Of a stretch of DNA of 64,000 nucleotides, positions 1-8,985 are shown piece by piece. Position numbers and translations under genes: made by a program. The notes under the pieces are model-generated. The model did no database searches, had not been told where the DNA came from, and saw only the letters and a program-made list of their open reading frames with translations. Source of the DNA: Comamonas koreensis (lineage in GTDB: Bacteria; Pseudomonadota; Gammaproteobacteria; Burkholderiales; Burkholderiaceae_C). Location of the stretch: positions 2,046,001-2,110,000 of the forward strand of contig NZ_CP043575.1 in assembly GCF_014076495.1 (NCBI RefSeq), in the 5' to 3' direction. Position 1 is the first letter of the stretch; every line of letters begins with the position of its first letter.

Positions 1-111
1 ATAATAGCTTGTTTAAATCTAAATGATTGTATTAATTGAATTGCTCAATTATGAAGATCTTTCTACACTGACCCCTGTCAATCGTTTTTTACTCAACAGA
101 AGGAAACCACC
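1..111 (+). promoter_or_regulatory. ahpC upstream region and ribosome-binding site
   Basis: This AT-rich stretch before ahpC must hold its promoter. A 7-bp inverted repeat, TAATTGA at 33-39 and TCAATTA at 45-51, could be an operator or a small hairpin. AGAAGGA at about 98-104 is a good ribosome-binding site for the ATG at 112. ahpC is a classic OxyR target in many bacteria, but I could not fit a convincing OxyR tetranucleotide pattern here, so the regulator is not assigned. Confidence 0.4.
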
Positions 112-675
112 ATGTCCGTACTCAACAGCAAGATCAAGCCTTTCGCGACGCAAGCATTCAAGGATGGCAAGTTCATCGAAGTGACCGAAAAAGACGTCCT
201 GGGCAAGTGGGCTGTGTTCTTCTTCTACCCTGCTGACTTCACCTTTGTCTGCCCCACCGAACTGGGCGATGTGGCCGACCACTACGCTGAGCTGCAAAAG
301 CTGGGCGTGGAAGTCTATTCCGTCTCGACCGACACCCATTTCGTGCACAAGGCCTGGCACGACACCTCGGACACCATCGCCAAGATCAAGTACACCATGC
401 TGGGTGACCCAACCTGGCAAATCAGCCAGAACTTCGACTGCCTGCGCGAAGGCCAAGGCCTGGCAGACCGTGCCACCTTCATCGTTGATCCAGAAGGCGT
501 GATCCAGGCGATGGAAATCACCGCTGAAGGCATCGGCCGCAATGCAGAAGACCTGCTGCGCAAGATCAAGGCTGCCCAGTACGTGGCATCGCACCCCGGT
601 GAAGTCTGCCCTGCCAAGTGGCAAGAAGGCGAAAAGACCCTGGCTCCATCGCTGGACCTGGTTGGCAAGATCTAA
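112..675 (+). CDS. ahpC: Alkyl hydroperoxide reductase subunit C (2-Cys peroxiredoxin)
   Basis: This cytosolic peroxidase reduces hydrogen peroxide, organic hydroperoxides and peroxynitrite using electrons from AhpF. The 187-residue length matches the AhpC/Prx1 family. The peroxidatic cysteine lies in the FVCPTEL motif near residue 47, and the resolving cysteine is in the VCPAKW motif near residue 166. ATG at 112 follows a strong AGAAGGA site. ahpF lies about 120 bp downstream on the same strand, but a hairpin terminator separates them. AhpC may therefore be made in excess, with ahpF receiving read-through or its own promoter. Confidence 0.97.
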   Translation: MSVLNSKIKPFATQAFKDGKFIEVTEKDVLGKWAVFFFYPADFTFVCPTELGDVADHYAELQKLGVEVYSVSTDTHFVHKAWHDTSDTIAKIKYTMLGDPTWQISQNFDCLREGQGLADRATFIVDPEGVIQAMEITAEGIGRNAEDLLRKIKAAQYVASHPGEVCPAKWQEGEKTLAPSLDLVGKI

Positions 676-711
676 GCTGTTAATCACTGCTGCAATTCCA
701 ACGTAGTAGAC

Positions 712-745
712 GCCCGGGTGCCTGGCGCCCGGGCTTTGTTTTTTT
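712..745 (+). terminator. Intrinsic terminator between ahpC and ahpF
   Basis: GCCCGGG (712-718) pairs with CCCGGGC (728-734) around a 9-nt loop and is followed by a T-rich run to 745. Its place between ahpC and ahpF suggests partial termination that sets the AhpC:AhpF ratio. Confidence 0.75.
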
Positions 746-798
746 GAAAAGTGCTGCAACGCCCCAAGGCGGGCCACGAGAAGTTTGAAGGAAGTCCC

Positions 799-2370
799 AT
801 GCTCGACAACACCATGAAAGCCCAACTGAAAGCCTACTTGGAGCGCTTGACCAAGCCCGTCGAGCTGGTGGCGACCCTGGATGACGGTGACAAGTCGAAG
901 GAAGTGCGCCAGCTGCTGGCCGATATCAAAGAACTGAACGACAAGATCACGGTGGTCGAAGACAATGCGGCCGATGTACGCAAGCCGTCTTTCCTGATCA
1001 CCAACCCGGGCACCGATGTCGGCGTGCGTTTCGCCGGTGTGCCGCTGGGCCATGAATTCACCTCGCTGGTGCTGGCGCTGCTGCAAGTGGGCGGCCACCC
1101 CTCGAAGGAGTCCGCTGAGCTGCTCGAGCAGGTCAAGAACATCGACACACCGCTGCACTTCGAGACCTTCTACTCGCTGTCCTGCCACAACTGCCCGGAC
1201 GTCGTGCAGGCGCTGAACCTGATGTCCGTGCTCAACCCCAAGATCACGCACACCGCGATCGATGGCGGCCTGTTCCAAAAGGAAGTGCAAGAGCGCGAAA
1301 TCATGGGCGTGCCCACCGTGTTCGTCAACGGCCAGCGTTTTGGCCAGGGCCGCATGGAGCTCGCCGAGATCGTTGCCAAGGTCGATACCGGCGCGGCAGC
1401 CCGCGAGGCGCAGAAGATTTCGGCCAAGGACGCCTTTGATGTGCTGATTGTCGGCGGTGGCCCCGCAGGCGCAGCCGCTGCGATCTATGCGGCACGCAAG
1501 GGCATCCGTACCGGCATTGCCGCCGAGCGTCTGGGCGGCCAGGTGCTCGACACCGTGGATATCGAAAACTTCATCTCCGTGAGCAAGACCGATGGCCCCA
1601 AGTTTGCGGCCGCGATGGAGAGCCATATCCGCGACTACGAAGTCGACATCATGAATCTGCAGACTGCCAAGTCCCTGACGCCCGCAGCGCAGGAAGGTGG
1701 CCTGATCGAGATCGAGACCGAATCGGGTGCCAAGCTCAAGGCCCGCACGGTGATCCTGTCGACCGGCGCGCGCTGGCGCAACATGAATGTGCCCGGTGAG
1801 GATACCTACCGCACCAAGGGCGTGACCTACTGCCCGCACTGCGATGGCCCGCTCTTCAAGGGCAAGCCCGTGGCGGTGATCGGTGGCGGCAACTCCGGTG
1901 TCGAGGCGGCCATTGACCTGGCCGGTGTGGTCCAGCACGTGACCTTGCTGGAGTTTGCCGCCGAGCTGAAGGCCGATGCCGTGCTGCAGCGCAAGCTGCG
2001 CAGCCTGCCCAATGTGACGGTCATCCTGAATGCGCAGACCACCGAAGTGAACGGTGACGGCAAGAAGGTGACGGGCCTGACCTACAAGGACCGCACGAAC
2101 GACGAGATCAAGACCGTCGCGCTCGAAGGCATCTTTGTGCAGATCGGCCTGCTGCCCAACACCGGCTGGCTCAAGGGTACCGTGCAGCTGACCCCGTTTG
2201 GCGAGATCGAGATCGACGCCAAGGGCCACACCAACCTGCCCGGCGTGTTTGCCGCTGGTGACTGCACCAATGTGCCGTACAAGCAGATCGTCATCGCCGC
2301 AGGTGCCGGTGCGACTGCCGCGCTGAGCGCGTTTGACCACCTGATCCGCACCACGGCTCCGGCTGCCTGA
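799..2370 (+). CDS. ahpF: Alkyl hydroperoxide reductase subunit F
   Basis: AhpF is the flavoprotein disulfide reductase that passes electrons from NADH to AhpC. The 523-residue protein has an N-terminal tandem thioredoxin-like domain with a redox CHNCPD motif near residue 129. A thioredoxin-reductase-like region follows, with the FAD motif [10 protein letters not shown], the active-site YCPHCDGP motif and an NAD-binding [10 protein letters not shown] motif. The open frame extends upstream to 751, but the family N-terminus [10 protein letters not shown] and the AAGGAAG ribosome-binding site support ATG 799. It forms the standard peroxide-detoxification pair with ahpC. Confidence 0.96.
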   Translation: MLDNTMKAQLKAYLERLTKPVELVATLDDGDKSKEVRQLLADIKELNDKITVVEDNAADVRKPSFLITNPGTDVGVRFAGVPLGHEFTSLVLALLQVGGHPSKESAELLEQVKNIDTPLHFETFYSLSCHNCPDVVQALNLMSVLNPKITHTAIDGGLFQKEVQEREIMGVPTVFVNGQRFGQGRMELAEIVAKVDTGAAAREAQKISAKDAFDVLIVGGGPAGAAAAIYAARKGIRTGIAAERLGGQVLDTVDIENFISVSKTDGPKFAAAMESHIRDYEVDIMNLQTAKSLTPAAQEGGLIEIETESGAKLKARTVILSTGARWRNMNVPGEDTYRTKGVTYCPHCDGPLFKGKPVAVIGGGNSGVEAAIDLAGVVQHVTLLEFAAELKADAVLQRKLRSLPNVTVILNAQTTEVNGDGKKVTGLTYKDRTNDEIKTVALEGIFVQIGLLPNTGWLKGTVQLTPFGEIEIDAKGHTNLPGVFAAGDCTNVPYKQIVIAAGAGATAALSAFDHLIRTTAPAA

Positions 2371-2394
2371 TCTGCCGGATCAGCGCTGAAATAA

Positions 2395-2427
2395 CAATGC
2401 CCCGATACCGAAAGGTTCGGGGCATTG
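2395..2427. terminator. Hairpin between convergent ahpF and argF
   Basis: CAATGCCCCGA (2395-2405) pairs perfectly with TCGGGGCATTG (2417-2427). On the minus strand the hairpin is followed by TTATTT, a weak U-tract. On the plus strand no T-run follows. It probably ends argF transcription and may slow ahpF transcription. Confidence 0.6.
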
Positions 2428-2490
2428 CTACATCTAGAGGGGCCGAGGTGGCTCAGCCAGTCCAAGCAGGGCTAGCGGTGGCGTGGCGGT

Positions 2491-3411
2491 TTAACCCTGC
2501 TTGCCGATGAGGAGGTACTCCATCAAAGCCTTTTGCACATGCATGCGGTTTTCGGCCTCGTCCCAGACGACCGACTGCGGGCCGTCGATGACCTCGGCCT
2601 GCACCTCTTCGCCCCGGTGGGCGGGCAGGCAGTGCATGAAGAGGGCGTCCTTCTTGGCCACGGCCATCATGTCGAGGTCCACGCACCAGTCGGCAAAGGC
2701 CTTCTTGCGCTTTTCGTTTTCCTCTTCATAGCCCATGCTGGTCCAGACATCGGTGGTGACCAGGTCCGCGCCCTTGCAGGCCTCTTGCGGGTCGCTGAAC
2801 AGCTGGTAGCAGTCCTTGTCGTAGGCGCGGCCGCTGAAGGCCAGTTGCTCGTCGATGCCGTAGCCGCTGGGCGTGCTGACATGGACCTTGAAGCCCAGCA
2901 GGTTGGCTGCCTGCAGCCAGGTGTTGGCCATGTTGTTGCCATCGCCCACCCAGGCGACCGTCTTGCCCTGGATCGAGCCGCGGTGCTCGATAAAGGTGAA
3001 GATGTCAGCGAGGATCTGGCAGGGGTGGAACTCGTTGGTCAGGCCATTGATGACCGGCACGCGCGAGTGCGCTGCAAAGCGCTCGATCTTGTCCTGGCCG
3101 AAGGTGCGGATCATCACCAGATCGGTCATGCGGCTGATCACGCGCGCGCTGTCCTCGATGGGCTCGGCGCGGCCCAGCTGGCTGTCGCCGGTGGTCAGGT
3201 GCACCACCGAGCCGCCCAGCTGGTACATGCCGGCCTCAAAGCTCACGCGCGTGCGCGTGCTGGCCTTCTCGAAGATCATCGCCAAGGTGCGGTCGGCCAG
3301 GGTGTGGTGGGTCACATAGCCCTTGAACTTCTGCTTGATCAGCGCCGCGCGCTTGAGCAGGTATTCGTATTCGTCAGCCGTGAAATCCTGGAATTGCAGA
3401 TAGTGTTTCAT
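2491..3411 (-). CDS. argF: Ornithine carbamoyltransferase
   Basis: This enzyme condenses carbamoyl phosphate with ornithine to give citrulline in arginine synthesis. The 306-residue product carries the carbamoyl-phosphate motif STRTR near residue 52, the HPCQ motif, and the C-terminal ornithine-loop motif MHCLPAHRGEEV. Length and motifs match anabolic OTCases. It lies 17 bp downstream of argD on the same strand, so the two are almost certainly co-transcribed. The hairpin at 2395-2427 lies just past its stop. Confidence 0.96.
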   Translation of the reverse strand: MKHYLQFQDFTADEYEYLLKRAALIKQKFKGYVTHHTLADRTLAMIFEKASTRTRVSFEAGMYQLGGSVVHLTTGDSQLGRAEPIEDSARVISRMTDLVMIRTFGQDKIERFAAHSRVPVINGLTNEFHPCQILADIFTFIEHRGSIQGKTVAWVGDGNNMANTWLQAANLLGFKVHVSTPSGYGIDEQLAFSGRAYDKDCYQLFSDPQEACKGADLVTTDVWTSMGYEEENEKRKKAFADWCVDLDMMAVAKKDALFMHCLPAHRGEEVQAEVIDGPQSVVWDEAENRMHVQKALMEYLLIGKQG

Positions 3412-3428
3412 TGCGTTCTCTTCTGGCC

Positions 3429-4631
3429 TTATTGGCCTGCCAGGAAGGATTTGACCAGCGGTACGAGCTTGGCGACGATCTCATCGGCCTCGGCTTCGGT
3501 CAGGATCAGCGGTGGCACGATGCGGATCACGGTGTCGGCGGTCACGCTGAACAGCAGGCCGGCTTCTTGCACGCCGCGCGTGATCAGCTCGCCGCAAGGC
3601 TTGTTCAGCTCCACGCCGATCATCAGGCCCTGGCCGCGCACTTCGACAAAGCCGGGCGTGCCCGCCAGCGCCTCGTTCAGCGCGGCCTGGAGGTAGTCGC
3701 CCACCTTGGTGGCATTGGCCAGCAGGCCTTCTTCTTCCATGATGGCAATGGTTTCCACACCGGCGCGCATGGCCAGCGGGTTGCCGCCAAAGGTGGTGCC
3801 GTGGTTGCCTGGCTGCAGCACCTTGGCCGCCTTGGGGCCGGCGACGACCGCGCCGACTGGCACGCCCGAGCCCAGGCCCTTGGCCAGCGACATCACATCG
3901 GGCACGATGCCGGCCCACTGGTGGGCAAACCACTTGCCGGTGCGGCCCATGCCGGCCTGGATTTCATCGACAATGAACAGCCAGTCCTTGGCGTCGCACA
4001 GCGCACGCACTTGCTTCATGAAGTCGGCGCGCATTGGGTGCAGGCCGCCTTCGCCCTGGATGGGCTCCATCATCACGCCGACAATATTGGAGTTGCCTTC
4101 GGTCGCTTCCTGCAGCGCGACGAAGTCATTGGCCGGCACGCGCAGAAAACCGTCGAGCAGCGGGCCAAAGCCGTTGCGAACCTTGGGGTTGGCAGTAGCG
4201 CTCATCGTGGCAATCGAGCGGCCATGGAAGGCATGGTCGAACACGACGATCACCGGCTTTTCGATGCCCTTGTCCACGCCGTACTTGCGCGCGATCTTGA
4301 TCGATGCCTCGTTCGCTTCCAGACCGGTGGAGCAGAAAAAGACATTGGTCATCTTCGAGCGTTCGACCAGCAGGGCTGCGAGCTTTTCCTGGCCGGGCAC
4401 ATAGTAGTAGTTGCTGGTGTGGATCAACTTGGTCATCTGGTCGTGCAGCGCGGCGACCAGCTTGCCGTGGTTGTGGCCCAGCGTGTTGACGGCGATGCCG
4501 CCCAGCGCATCGAGGTATTCCTTGCCGTTGACATCCCACACACGCACGCCCTGGCCTCGCTCCAGTGCGACCGGCACGCGGCCATAGGTAGTCATCACAT
4601 GGGGCTCAGAAGGCTTGACGGTGTCTTGCAT
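3429..4631 (-). CDS. argD: Acetylornithine aminotransferase (class III, PLP)
   Basis: This enzyme transfers an amino group from glutamate to N-acetylglutamate semialdehyde. The 400-residue protein has class III aminotransferase features: the N-terminal GGIAVNTLGHNH region, FVDE-type IVDEIQAGMGRTG, and the PLP-lysine segment SLAKGLGSG. In betaproteobacteria this gene is commonly annotated as an aspartate aminotransferase-family protein next to argF, and that arrangement is seen here. The ATG at 4631 is followed 17 bp past the gene's end by argF. A role with other omega-amino acids cannot be excluded from sequence alone. Confidence 0.9.
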   Translation of the reverse strand: MQDTVKPSEPHVMTTYGRVPVALERGQGVRVWDVNGKEYLDALGGIAVNTLGHNHGKLVAALHDQMTKLIHTSNYYYVPGQEKLAALLVERSKMTNVFFCSTGLEANEASIKIARKYGVDKGIEKPVIVVFDHAFHGRSIATMSATANPKVRNGFGPLLDGFLRVPANDFVALQEATEGNSNIVGVMMEPIQGEGGLHPMRADFMKQVRALCDAKDWLFIVDEIQAGMGRTGKWFAHQWAGIVPDVMSLAKGLGSGVPVGAVVAGPKAAKVLQPGNHGTTFGGNPLAMRAGVETIAIMEEEGLLANATKVGDYLQAALNEALAGTPGFVEVRGQGLMIGVELNKPCGELITRGVQEAGLLFSVTADTVIRIVPPLILTEAEADEIVAKLVPLVKSFLAGQ

Positions 4632-4722
4632 GGAAATCTCCGGAAAAAAGAAACAGAATCAAAAAATCCGCCATGGCCCCACGCCCCTATGGCATGGCAC
4701 CAGCGGAAGTCCCATTCTAGGG

Positions 4723-4820
4723 GCTGCGTAGCGACAGACTAGTGAAGAATGCGCATCACAGAATCGCAGTGGAGCCAGAGCGCGGGCGAGGCCCAATCTC
4801 GGCAAGCTAGACTACGCAGC
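4723..4820. repeat. Short inverted repeat, possible remnant of structured element
   Basis: GCTGCGTAG (4723-4731) and CTACGCAGC (4812-4820) form a 9-bp inverted repeat just outside the element at 4826-5105. The same CTACGCAG word occurs in the terminal arm of that element, so these may be decayed ends of another copy. This is a weak inference from shared words only. Confidence 0.3.
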
Positions 4821-4825
4821 GCTAA

Positions 4826-5105
4826 GAACCTGGTCAAAGTCTCTACGCAGCCGCGTTGGAGTGCAACCGGGATGAGTTCGAAGGGCTGGTCCGCAGCTTG
4901 CACCGGGGTGCAAGCAAGGGCCAGCGCGCAGAAATCGCCCGATTTCACTCCAACCCGTAGGGACAGTGGCTTTGCGGCCGCCCGGGCAGGGGCGGTCTGC
5001 GTTGTTGCAAATCCTCGCAATAGCTGAGCTATTGCTGCGGTGTTGCGCCTAGCATCCCATCCCGCAAAGACACTGTCGCGGCGCGAGGAGACTTTGAACA
5101 GGTTC
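4826..5105 (+). repeat. 280-bp structured dispersed repeat, copy A
   Basis: This segment is highly similar to the reverse complement of 31527-31820. It is bounded by an 18-bp inverted terminal repeat with one mismatch (4826-4843 with 5088-5105). Nested stems lie inside: GTTGGAGTG/CACTCCAAC (4855-4863, 4946-4954), GCTTGCACC/GGTGCAAGC (4896-4904, 4907-4915), GAAATCG/CGATTTC (4931-4937, 4940-4946), a 15-bp stem with one mismatch (4963-4977, 5062-5076), and GCAATAGC/GCTATTGC (5017-5024, 5028-5035). There is no transposase and no clear target duplication. It sits between argD and the DUF3579 gene. It could be a nonautonomous mobile element or a structured RNA. Confidence 0.8.
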
Positions 5106-5208
5106 TATGGCTTGGGCATATCCGCTGCGGCGGCCCTGGCATGCTGCGCAAAGTTATGCACTTCTTGCATTTGATGATGTTTTGAACTTATGCCTTGCGC
5201 GTGCGTAT

Positions 5209-5222
5209 CTCTTATATAAGAG
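5209..5222. promoter_or_regulatory. Perfect 14-bp palindrome upstream of DUF3579 gene
   Basis: CTCTTATATAAGAG is a perfect palindrome 66 bp before the ATG at 5289 in an AT-rich promoter-like stretch. It could be an operator overlapping the -10 region. No regulator is assigned. Confidence 0.35.
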
Positions 5223-5288
5223 TTAAAATACGGGTTTGGCCTGAGGCAGTGATCCTGTGCTCAGGCGTCTATCAGAGGCTTCCATCCC

Positions 5289-5660
5289 ATGGTTTCTCCC
5301 ACATCTCAAGAAGTTTTCATTCTGGGCCTGACCCAGAATGGCAAGACCTTTCGCCCCAGTGACTGGGCGGAGCGTCTGGCGGGGGTGATGAGCCAGTTTC
5401 GTCCCGGCGGCATGCGCCGTGGTGGTCATCTGGGCTATTCGCCCTGGTGTGTTCCCACGACGATGAATGGCGCCAAATGCGTGATCGTCAAGCGGGAGTT
5501 GCAGGTGCACGAGCCGATGGCCTGGGACTTTGTGATGAACTTTGCGCGCGACAATGGCCTGCAGACCACCGATGCCTGCCTGATTCCGGAGGCGCCAGGC
5601 CACACTGGCGGCCCCGCCAGTCCGGCCGGCAGCACCGGCAACACCACCACCAAGGCCTGA
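5289..5660 (+). CDS. DUF3579 domain-containing protein
   Basis: This is a 123-residue soluble protein of the DUF3579 family, which is largely restricted to betaproteobacteria and whose function is unknown. The recognised core is FILGLTQNGKTFRPSDWAERL and the GYSPWCVP motif, followed by a CVIVKREL strand. The last 20 or so residues are a low-complexity Gly/Ser/Thr tail. Its position beside argD/argF is typical of Burkholderiales, but that does not establish an arginine role. The ribosome-binding site is weak. An intrinsic terminator overlaps the stop codon. Confidence 0.82.
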   Translation: MVSPTSQEVFILGLTQNGKTFRPSDWAERLAGVMSQFRPGGMRRGGHLGYSPWCVPTTMNGAKCVIVKRELQVHEPMAWDFVMNFARDNGLQTTDACLIPEAPGHTGGPASPAGSTGNTTTKA

Positions 5661-5677
5661 GTTTTCAGGCCTTTTTT
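5652..5677 (+). terminator. Intrinsic terminator overlapping DUF3579 stop codon
   Basis: AAGGCCTGA (5652-5660) pairs with TCAGGCCTT (5665-5673) around a 4-nt loop, then a T-run to 5677. The 5' stem contains the TGA stop of the gene, so translation and termination are tightly spaced. Confidence 0.85.
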
Positions 5678-5818
5678 GCGGGCCGGTATTTGGCTTGGTG
5701 CGCGTGCCAGCGGTGCATCGGCTGCCCCATGGGCGCTATGCATGGGCGCCTAGTCTGCTGGGCTGGGCGCAGGGTGGCCCTTCTTACCCGGCGCTGCAAA
5801 GAAACGGCAGGTACAACG

Positions 5819-5845
5819 AAAAAAGCCGTCTTGCGACGGCTTTTT
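5819..5845. terminator. Bidirectional terminator after rpsT
   Basis: GCCGTC (5825-5830) pairs with GACGGC (5835-5840), with an A-run before it and a T-run after it. It can end rpsT (minus strand) and any transcript leaving the DUF3579 gene. Confidence 0.8.
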
Positions 5846-5914
5846 AGTTCACTGAGAGCGCACCCGTTACAAACGGCGGGCAGGGGATCCTGCCCGTGCG
5901 ATTGCCTAATGGGC

Positions 5915-6211
5915 TTAGGCGGCCAGTGCCAGGGCCTTGACCTTGGCAGCAATGCGGCTCTTATCGCGAGCAGCCTTGTTCTTGTGGAAGATGCCCTTGT
6001 CGGCGATCGTGTCCAGCACGGATTGCGCCTTGGCAAACAGTTCGGTGGCCTTGGTCTTGTCGCCAGCGGCAACAGCCTTTTCCACGTTCTTGATAGCGGT
6101 ACGGTACTTGGAACGCAGCGAGGTGTTGGCGGCGTTCAGCTTGATGGTTTGGCGGGCGCGCTTGCGGCCGGATGCCAAACGGGGGTTCTTTTTGACTGGC
6201 TTAGATGCCAT
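5915..6211 (-). CDS. rpsT: 30S ribosomal protein S20
   Basis: S20 is a primary 16S rRNA-binding protein of the small subunit. The 98-residue, Lys/Arg/Ala-rich product has the typical [22 protein letters not shown]-terminus and the helical [21 protein letters not shown] core. It is transcribed away from murJ, with which it shares a short divergent promoter region, and ends at the strong hairpin at 5819-5845. Confidence 0.97.
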   Translation of the reverse strand: MASKPVKKNPRLASGRKRARQTIKLNAANTSLRSKYRTAIKNVEKAVAAGDKTKATELFAKAQSVLDTIADKGIFHKNKAARDKSRIAAKVKALALAA

Positions 6212-6328
6212 GATGAGTGTCCTTTGAGTCTGCGGATGTTTTCAGTGAATCGGGCATTATAGCCGCTGTTTACTCAGAAATCCAGATTGCCGCCAATTTC
6301 CCGCCAGCGGCGCGGCTACACTGCCCGG

Positions 6329-7894
6329 GTGTCACTGTTCAAAGCCGCCTCCACCGTCTCCCTGTTTACGCTGCTCTCGCGTATCACAGGGCTTGCCCGC
6401 GATCTGCTGATGGCCACCATGTTTGGTGCCAGCGCACTGACCGACGCGTTCAACGTTGCCTTTCGCATTCCCAACCTGTTCAGGCGCCTGTTTGCAGAAG
6501 GGGCCTTCAGCCAGGCCTTTGTGCCGGTGTTGGCCACCACCCTGACCAAGGAAGGCGAGGAGCGCACACGTGACTTGGTGCACAGCGTGGCCACGGTGCT
6601 GTTCTGGATCTTGGCGCTGACCTGCGTCATCGGGGTGGTGGCCGCGCCCGCGTTGGTCTGGCTGCTGGCCAGTGGCCTGCGCCAGAACCCGCACAGCTAT
6701 GACGCTGCCGTGCTGATGACGCGCTGGATGTTTCCGTATATCGGCTTCATGTCCCTGGTGGCGCTGGCCGCGGGCGTGCTCAATACCTGGAAGCGCTTTA
6801 TCGTGCCGGCCTTCACGCCGGTGCTGCTCAATGTCAGCATGATTGTGGCGGCGTTGGCGCTGACGCCCTGGATGCGCAGCCATGGTCTGGAGCCCATCTA
6901 TGGCATGGCCGTTGGCGTGATGGCCGGCGGCGTGCTGCAGCTGGTCGTGCAGTTTCCTGCGCTGCGCCGCATCGGCATGCTGCCGCGTATTTCGTGCCGG
7001 CCCTCGGTCATCAGGCAGGCCTGGTCCGATGCCGGCGTGCGCCGCATCCTGTCGCTGATGGCACCCGCCCTGCTGGGCGTGGGCGTGGCCCAGATCTCTT
7101 TGATGATCAACACCCAGATTGCCTCCTACCTGGCGCCGGGCAGCGTCACCTGGCTGTTCTACGCTGACCGCCTGATGGAGTTCCCCACCGCGTTGCTGGG
7201 CGTGGCGCTGGGGGTGGTGCTGACGCCGCAGCTGTCATCGGCCAAGGCGGCCGGTGATGATGAGCGCTACGGCGCCATGCTCGACTGGGGCCTGCGCATT
7301 GTGGTGCTGCTGGCCGCCCCTTGTGCCGCCGGCCTGCTGGTCTTTGCCAAGCCCCTGGTGGCTGTGCTGTTCCACTACGGCGCGCTCAAGGGCTCGGACG
7401 TGAGCCAGATTGCGCTGGCGCTGCAAGGCTATGGCGTGGGCCTATTGGCCATGGTGGCCATCAAGGTGCTGGCGCCTGGCTTCTATGCCAGCCAGGACAT
7501 CCGCACGCCGGTGAAGATTGCCATCTGTGTGCTGGTGCTGACGCAACTGTTGAATCTGGTGCTGGTGCCTACGATGGCCCATACCGGGCTGGCCTTGTCG
7601 ATCGGCCTGGGTGCGGTGGTCAATGCGCTGTGGCTGCTGGTGGGCTTGATCCGGCGTGGCAGCTTCCAACCCCGGCCGGGCTGGTGGATCTTTCTGGCCC
7701 GGGTGTCGCTGGCCGTCGCGCTGCTGGCCATCTTTCTAGCCTGGGGCGCGCAGATGACCGATTGGGTCGCGCTGGGCGCGCAACGCCTCGAGCGCGTGGG
7801 CCTGCTGGCGCTGTGGATGCTGGGGGCCGTGCTGCTGTACTTTGGCGTGCTGGCCTTGTCCGGCCTGAAGCTGCGCGCTATGTTGCGCCGCTGA
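6329..7894 (+). CDS. murJ: Lipid II flippase MurJ (MviN)
   Basis: MurJ is the inner-membrane flippase that moves lipid II to the periplasmic side for peptidoglycan synthesis. It is a MOP-superfamily protein with about 14 hydrophobic segments across 521 residues. The N-terminus SLFKAASTVSLFTLLSRITGLARDLL is diagnostic. The frame opens upstream at 6287, but family N-termini begin at the GTG at 6329, so I use that start. The ribosome-binding site is poor. It is divergent from rpsT, a common arrangement in betaproteobacteria. Confidence 0.94.
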   Translation: MSLFKAASTVSLFTLLSRITGLARDLLMATMFGASALTDAFNVAFRIPNLFRRLFAEGAFSQAFVPVLATTLTKEGEERTRDLVHSVATVLFWILALTCVIGVVAAPALVWLLASGLRQNPHSYDAAVLMTRWMFPYIGFMSLVALAAGVLNTWKRFIVPAFTPVLLNVSMIVAALALTPWMRSHGLEPIYGMAVGVMAGGVLQLVVQFPALRRIGMLPRISCRPSVIRQAWSDAGVRRILSLMAPALLGVGVAQISLMINTQIASYLAPGSVTWLFYADRLMEFPTALLGVALGVVLTPQLSSAKAAGDDERYGAMLDWGLRIVVLLAAPCAAGLLVFAKPLVAVLFHYGALKGSDVSQIALALQGYGVGLLAMVAIKVLAPGFYASQDIRTPVKIAICVLVLTQLLNLVLVPTMAHTGLALSIGLGAVVNALWLLVGLIRRGSFQPRPGWWIFLARVSLAVALLAIFLAWGAQMTDWVALGAQRLERVGLLALWMLGAVLLYFGVLALSGLKLRAMLRR

Positions 7895-8054
7895 CAGAAT
7901 AGTTCCCTCTATTAGGGAATATGCGGCTTTTGCGTGATTTCCATCACGCAGACCCTGCTGGCCAGCCCATCTGGTGGTATACATGGAAACCATGGCACTG
8001 GCAGCGCCCGAGAGTGCCAGCGATGTATGCGAAGGCGCTGTAGTTGGGATGTGT

Positions 8055-8903
8055 ATGGACTTCCGCTTTTCTATCCCCACACCGTTGGAGCATTTCGAAT
8101 CGCTGGTCAGCAGTGACGATGGTTTTCCGCTGCTGGAAGCGGCCGCTGCCGTTGCCTGCATCGAATACCCGCAGTTGGACACCCAGCAGGTGCTGCACGA
8201 GGTCGACAAGCTGCTGGGCCAGCTGATGGAGAGCCGCGATGCCAGCAGCCGCAGTGCGCTGACGCGGCTCAAGGCGCTCAACCACCGCTTTTATGCCGAT
8301 TGGGGTTTTCAAGGCAATCCCAATGACTTCTATGCGCTCGACAACAGCTGCCTCAATGCCGTGCTGCACCGCCGGCGCGGCATTCCGGTGTCGCTGGCGG
8401 TCATCTGGCTGGAGCTGGCCACCGCTTTGCAGCTGCCCGCGCATGGCATCTGCTTTCCCGGCCATTTTCTGCTCAAGGTGAGCGTGGCAGAAGGGCAGAT
8501 CGTCCTGGACCCGCTGTCGGGCCAGTCGTTTTCCAGCAATATGCTCGCCGAGATGCTCGAGCCCATGCAAAAGGCGTTTCACCGCGTCGATGAAGACGAT
8601 GTGCCACTGGGCCTGTATTTGCAGGCCGCCACCCCGCGCGACATCATTGCGCGCATGCTCTCCAACCTCAAGGAGGTCTACCGCAGCGACAAGAACTGGG
8701 CCAAGCTCATTGAGGTACAAAACCGGTTGCTGGTGCTGCTGCCCAGCGAATGGACGGAGTTGCGCGACCGGGGCCTGGCTTATGCAGAGCTGGGCGTGCA
8801 TGACCGAGCCCGGGAAGATCTGCAAACCTACCTGAACCAGACCGGCAATCCAGAAGATGCGGCCTATATACGTGCGGCTTTGTTAGATTTGCAACGAATG
8901 TAA
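8055..8903 (+). CDS. SirB1-family protein (transglutaminase-like plus TPR)
   Basis: The product has a SirB1 N-terminal transglutaminase-like domain, with the core CLNAVLHRRRGIPVSLAVIWLELA and CFPGHFLLKV, followed by a short C-terminal tetratricopeptide region (LIEVQNRLLVLLPSEWTELRDRGLAYAELG). The family is widespread and its biochemical role is not settled. The open frame continues upstream to a GTG at 7974, with ATGs at 7983 and 7992. Homologous N-termini begin near MDFRFSIPTPLEHFE, so ATG 8055 is preferred but not certain. The product is 282 residues from this start. Confidence 0.85.
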   Translation: MDFRFSIPTPLEHFESLVSSDDGFPLLEAAAAVACIEYPQLDTQQVLHEVDKLLGQLMESRDASSRSALTRLKALNHRFYADWGFQGNPNDFYALDNSCLNAVLHRRRGIPVSLAVIWLELATALQLPAHGICFPGHFLLKVSVAEGQIVLDPLSGQSFSSNMLAEMLEPMQKAFHRVDEDDVPLGLYLQAATPRDIIARMLSNLKEVYRSDKNWAKLIEVQNRLLVLLPSEWTELRDRGLAYAELGVHDRAREDLQTYLNQTGNPEDAAYIRAALLDLQRM

Positions 8904-8985
8904 CGTATGGCGTAGTTTTGACATTTCTTTGTCATTCTGTCGTCACACAATTTCGGCAAGATAGCGGCACTAGGGATGCGCCACT

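Noticed and set aside
1..111. OxyR-binding site at ahpC
   Set aside because: The spacing of the ATAG/CTAT tetranucleotides does not fit convincingly.
49..2340. 763-codon minus-strand open frame opposite ahpC/ahpF
   Set aside because: It is the antisense shadow of two well-supported genes in high-GC DNA and has no family motifs.
4739..5027. Short open frames within repeat copy A that resemble frames in copy B
   Set aside because: The protein similarity follows from nucleotide repeat identity; stems and boundaries explain the sequence better than coding.
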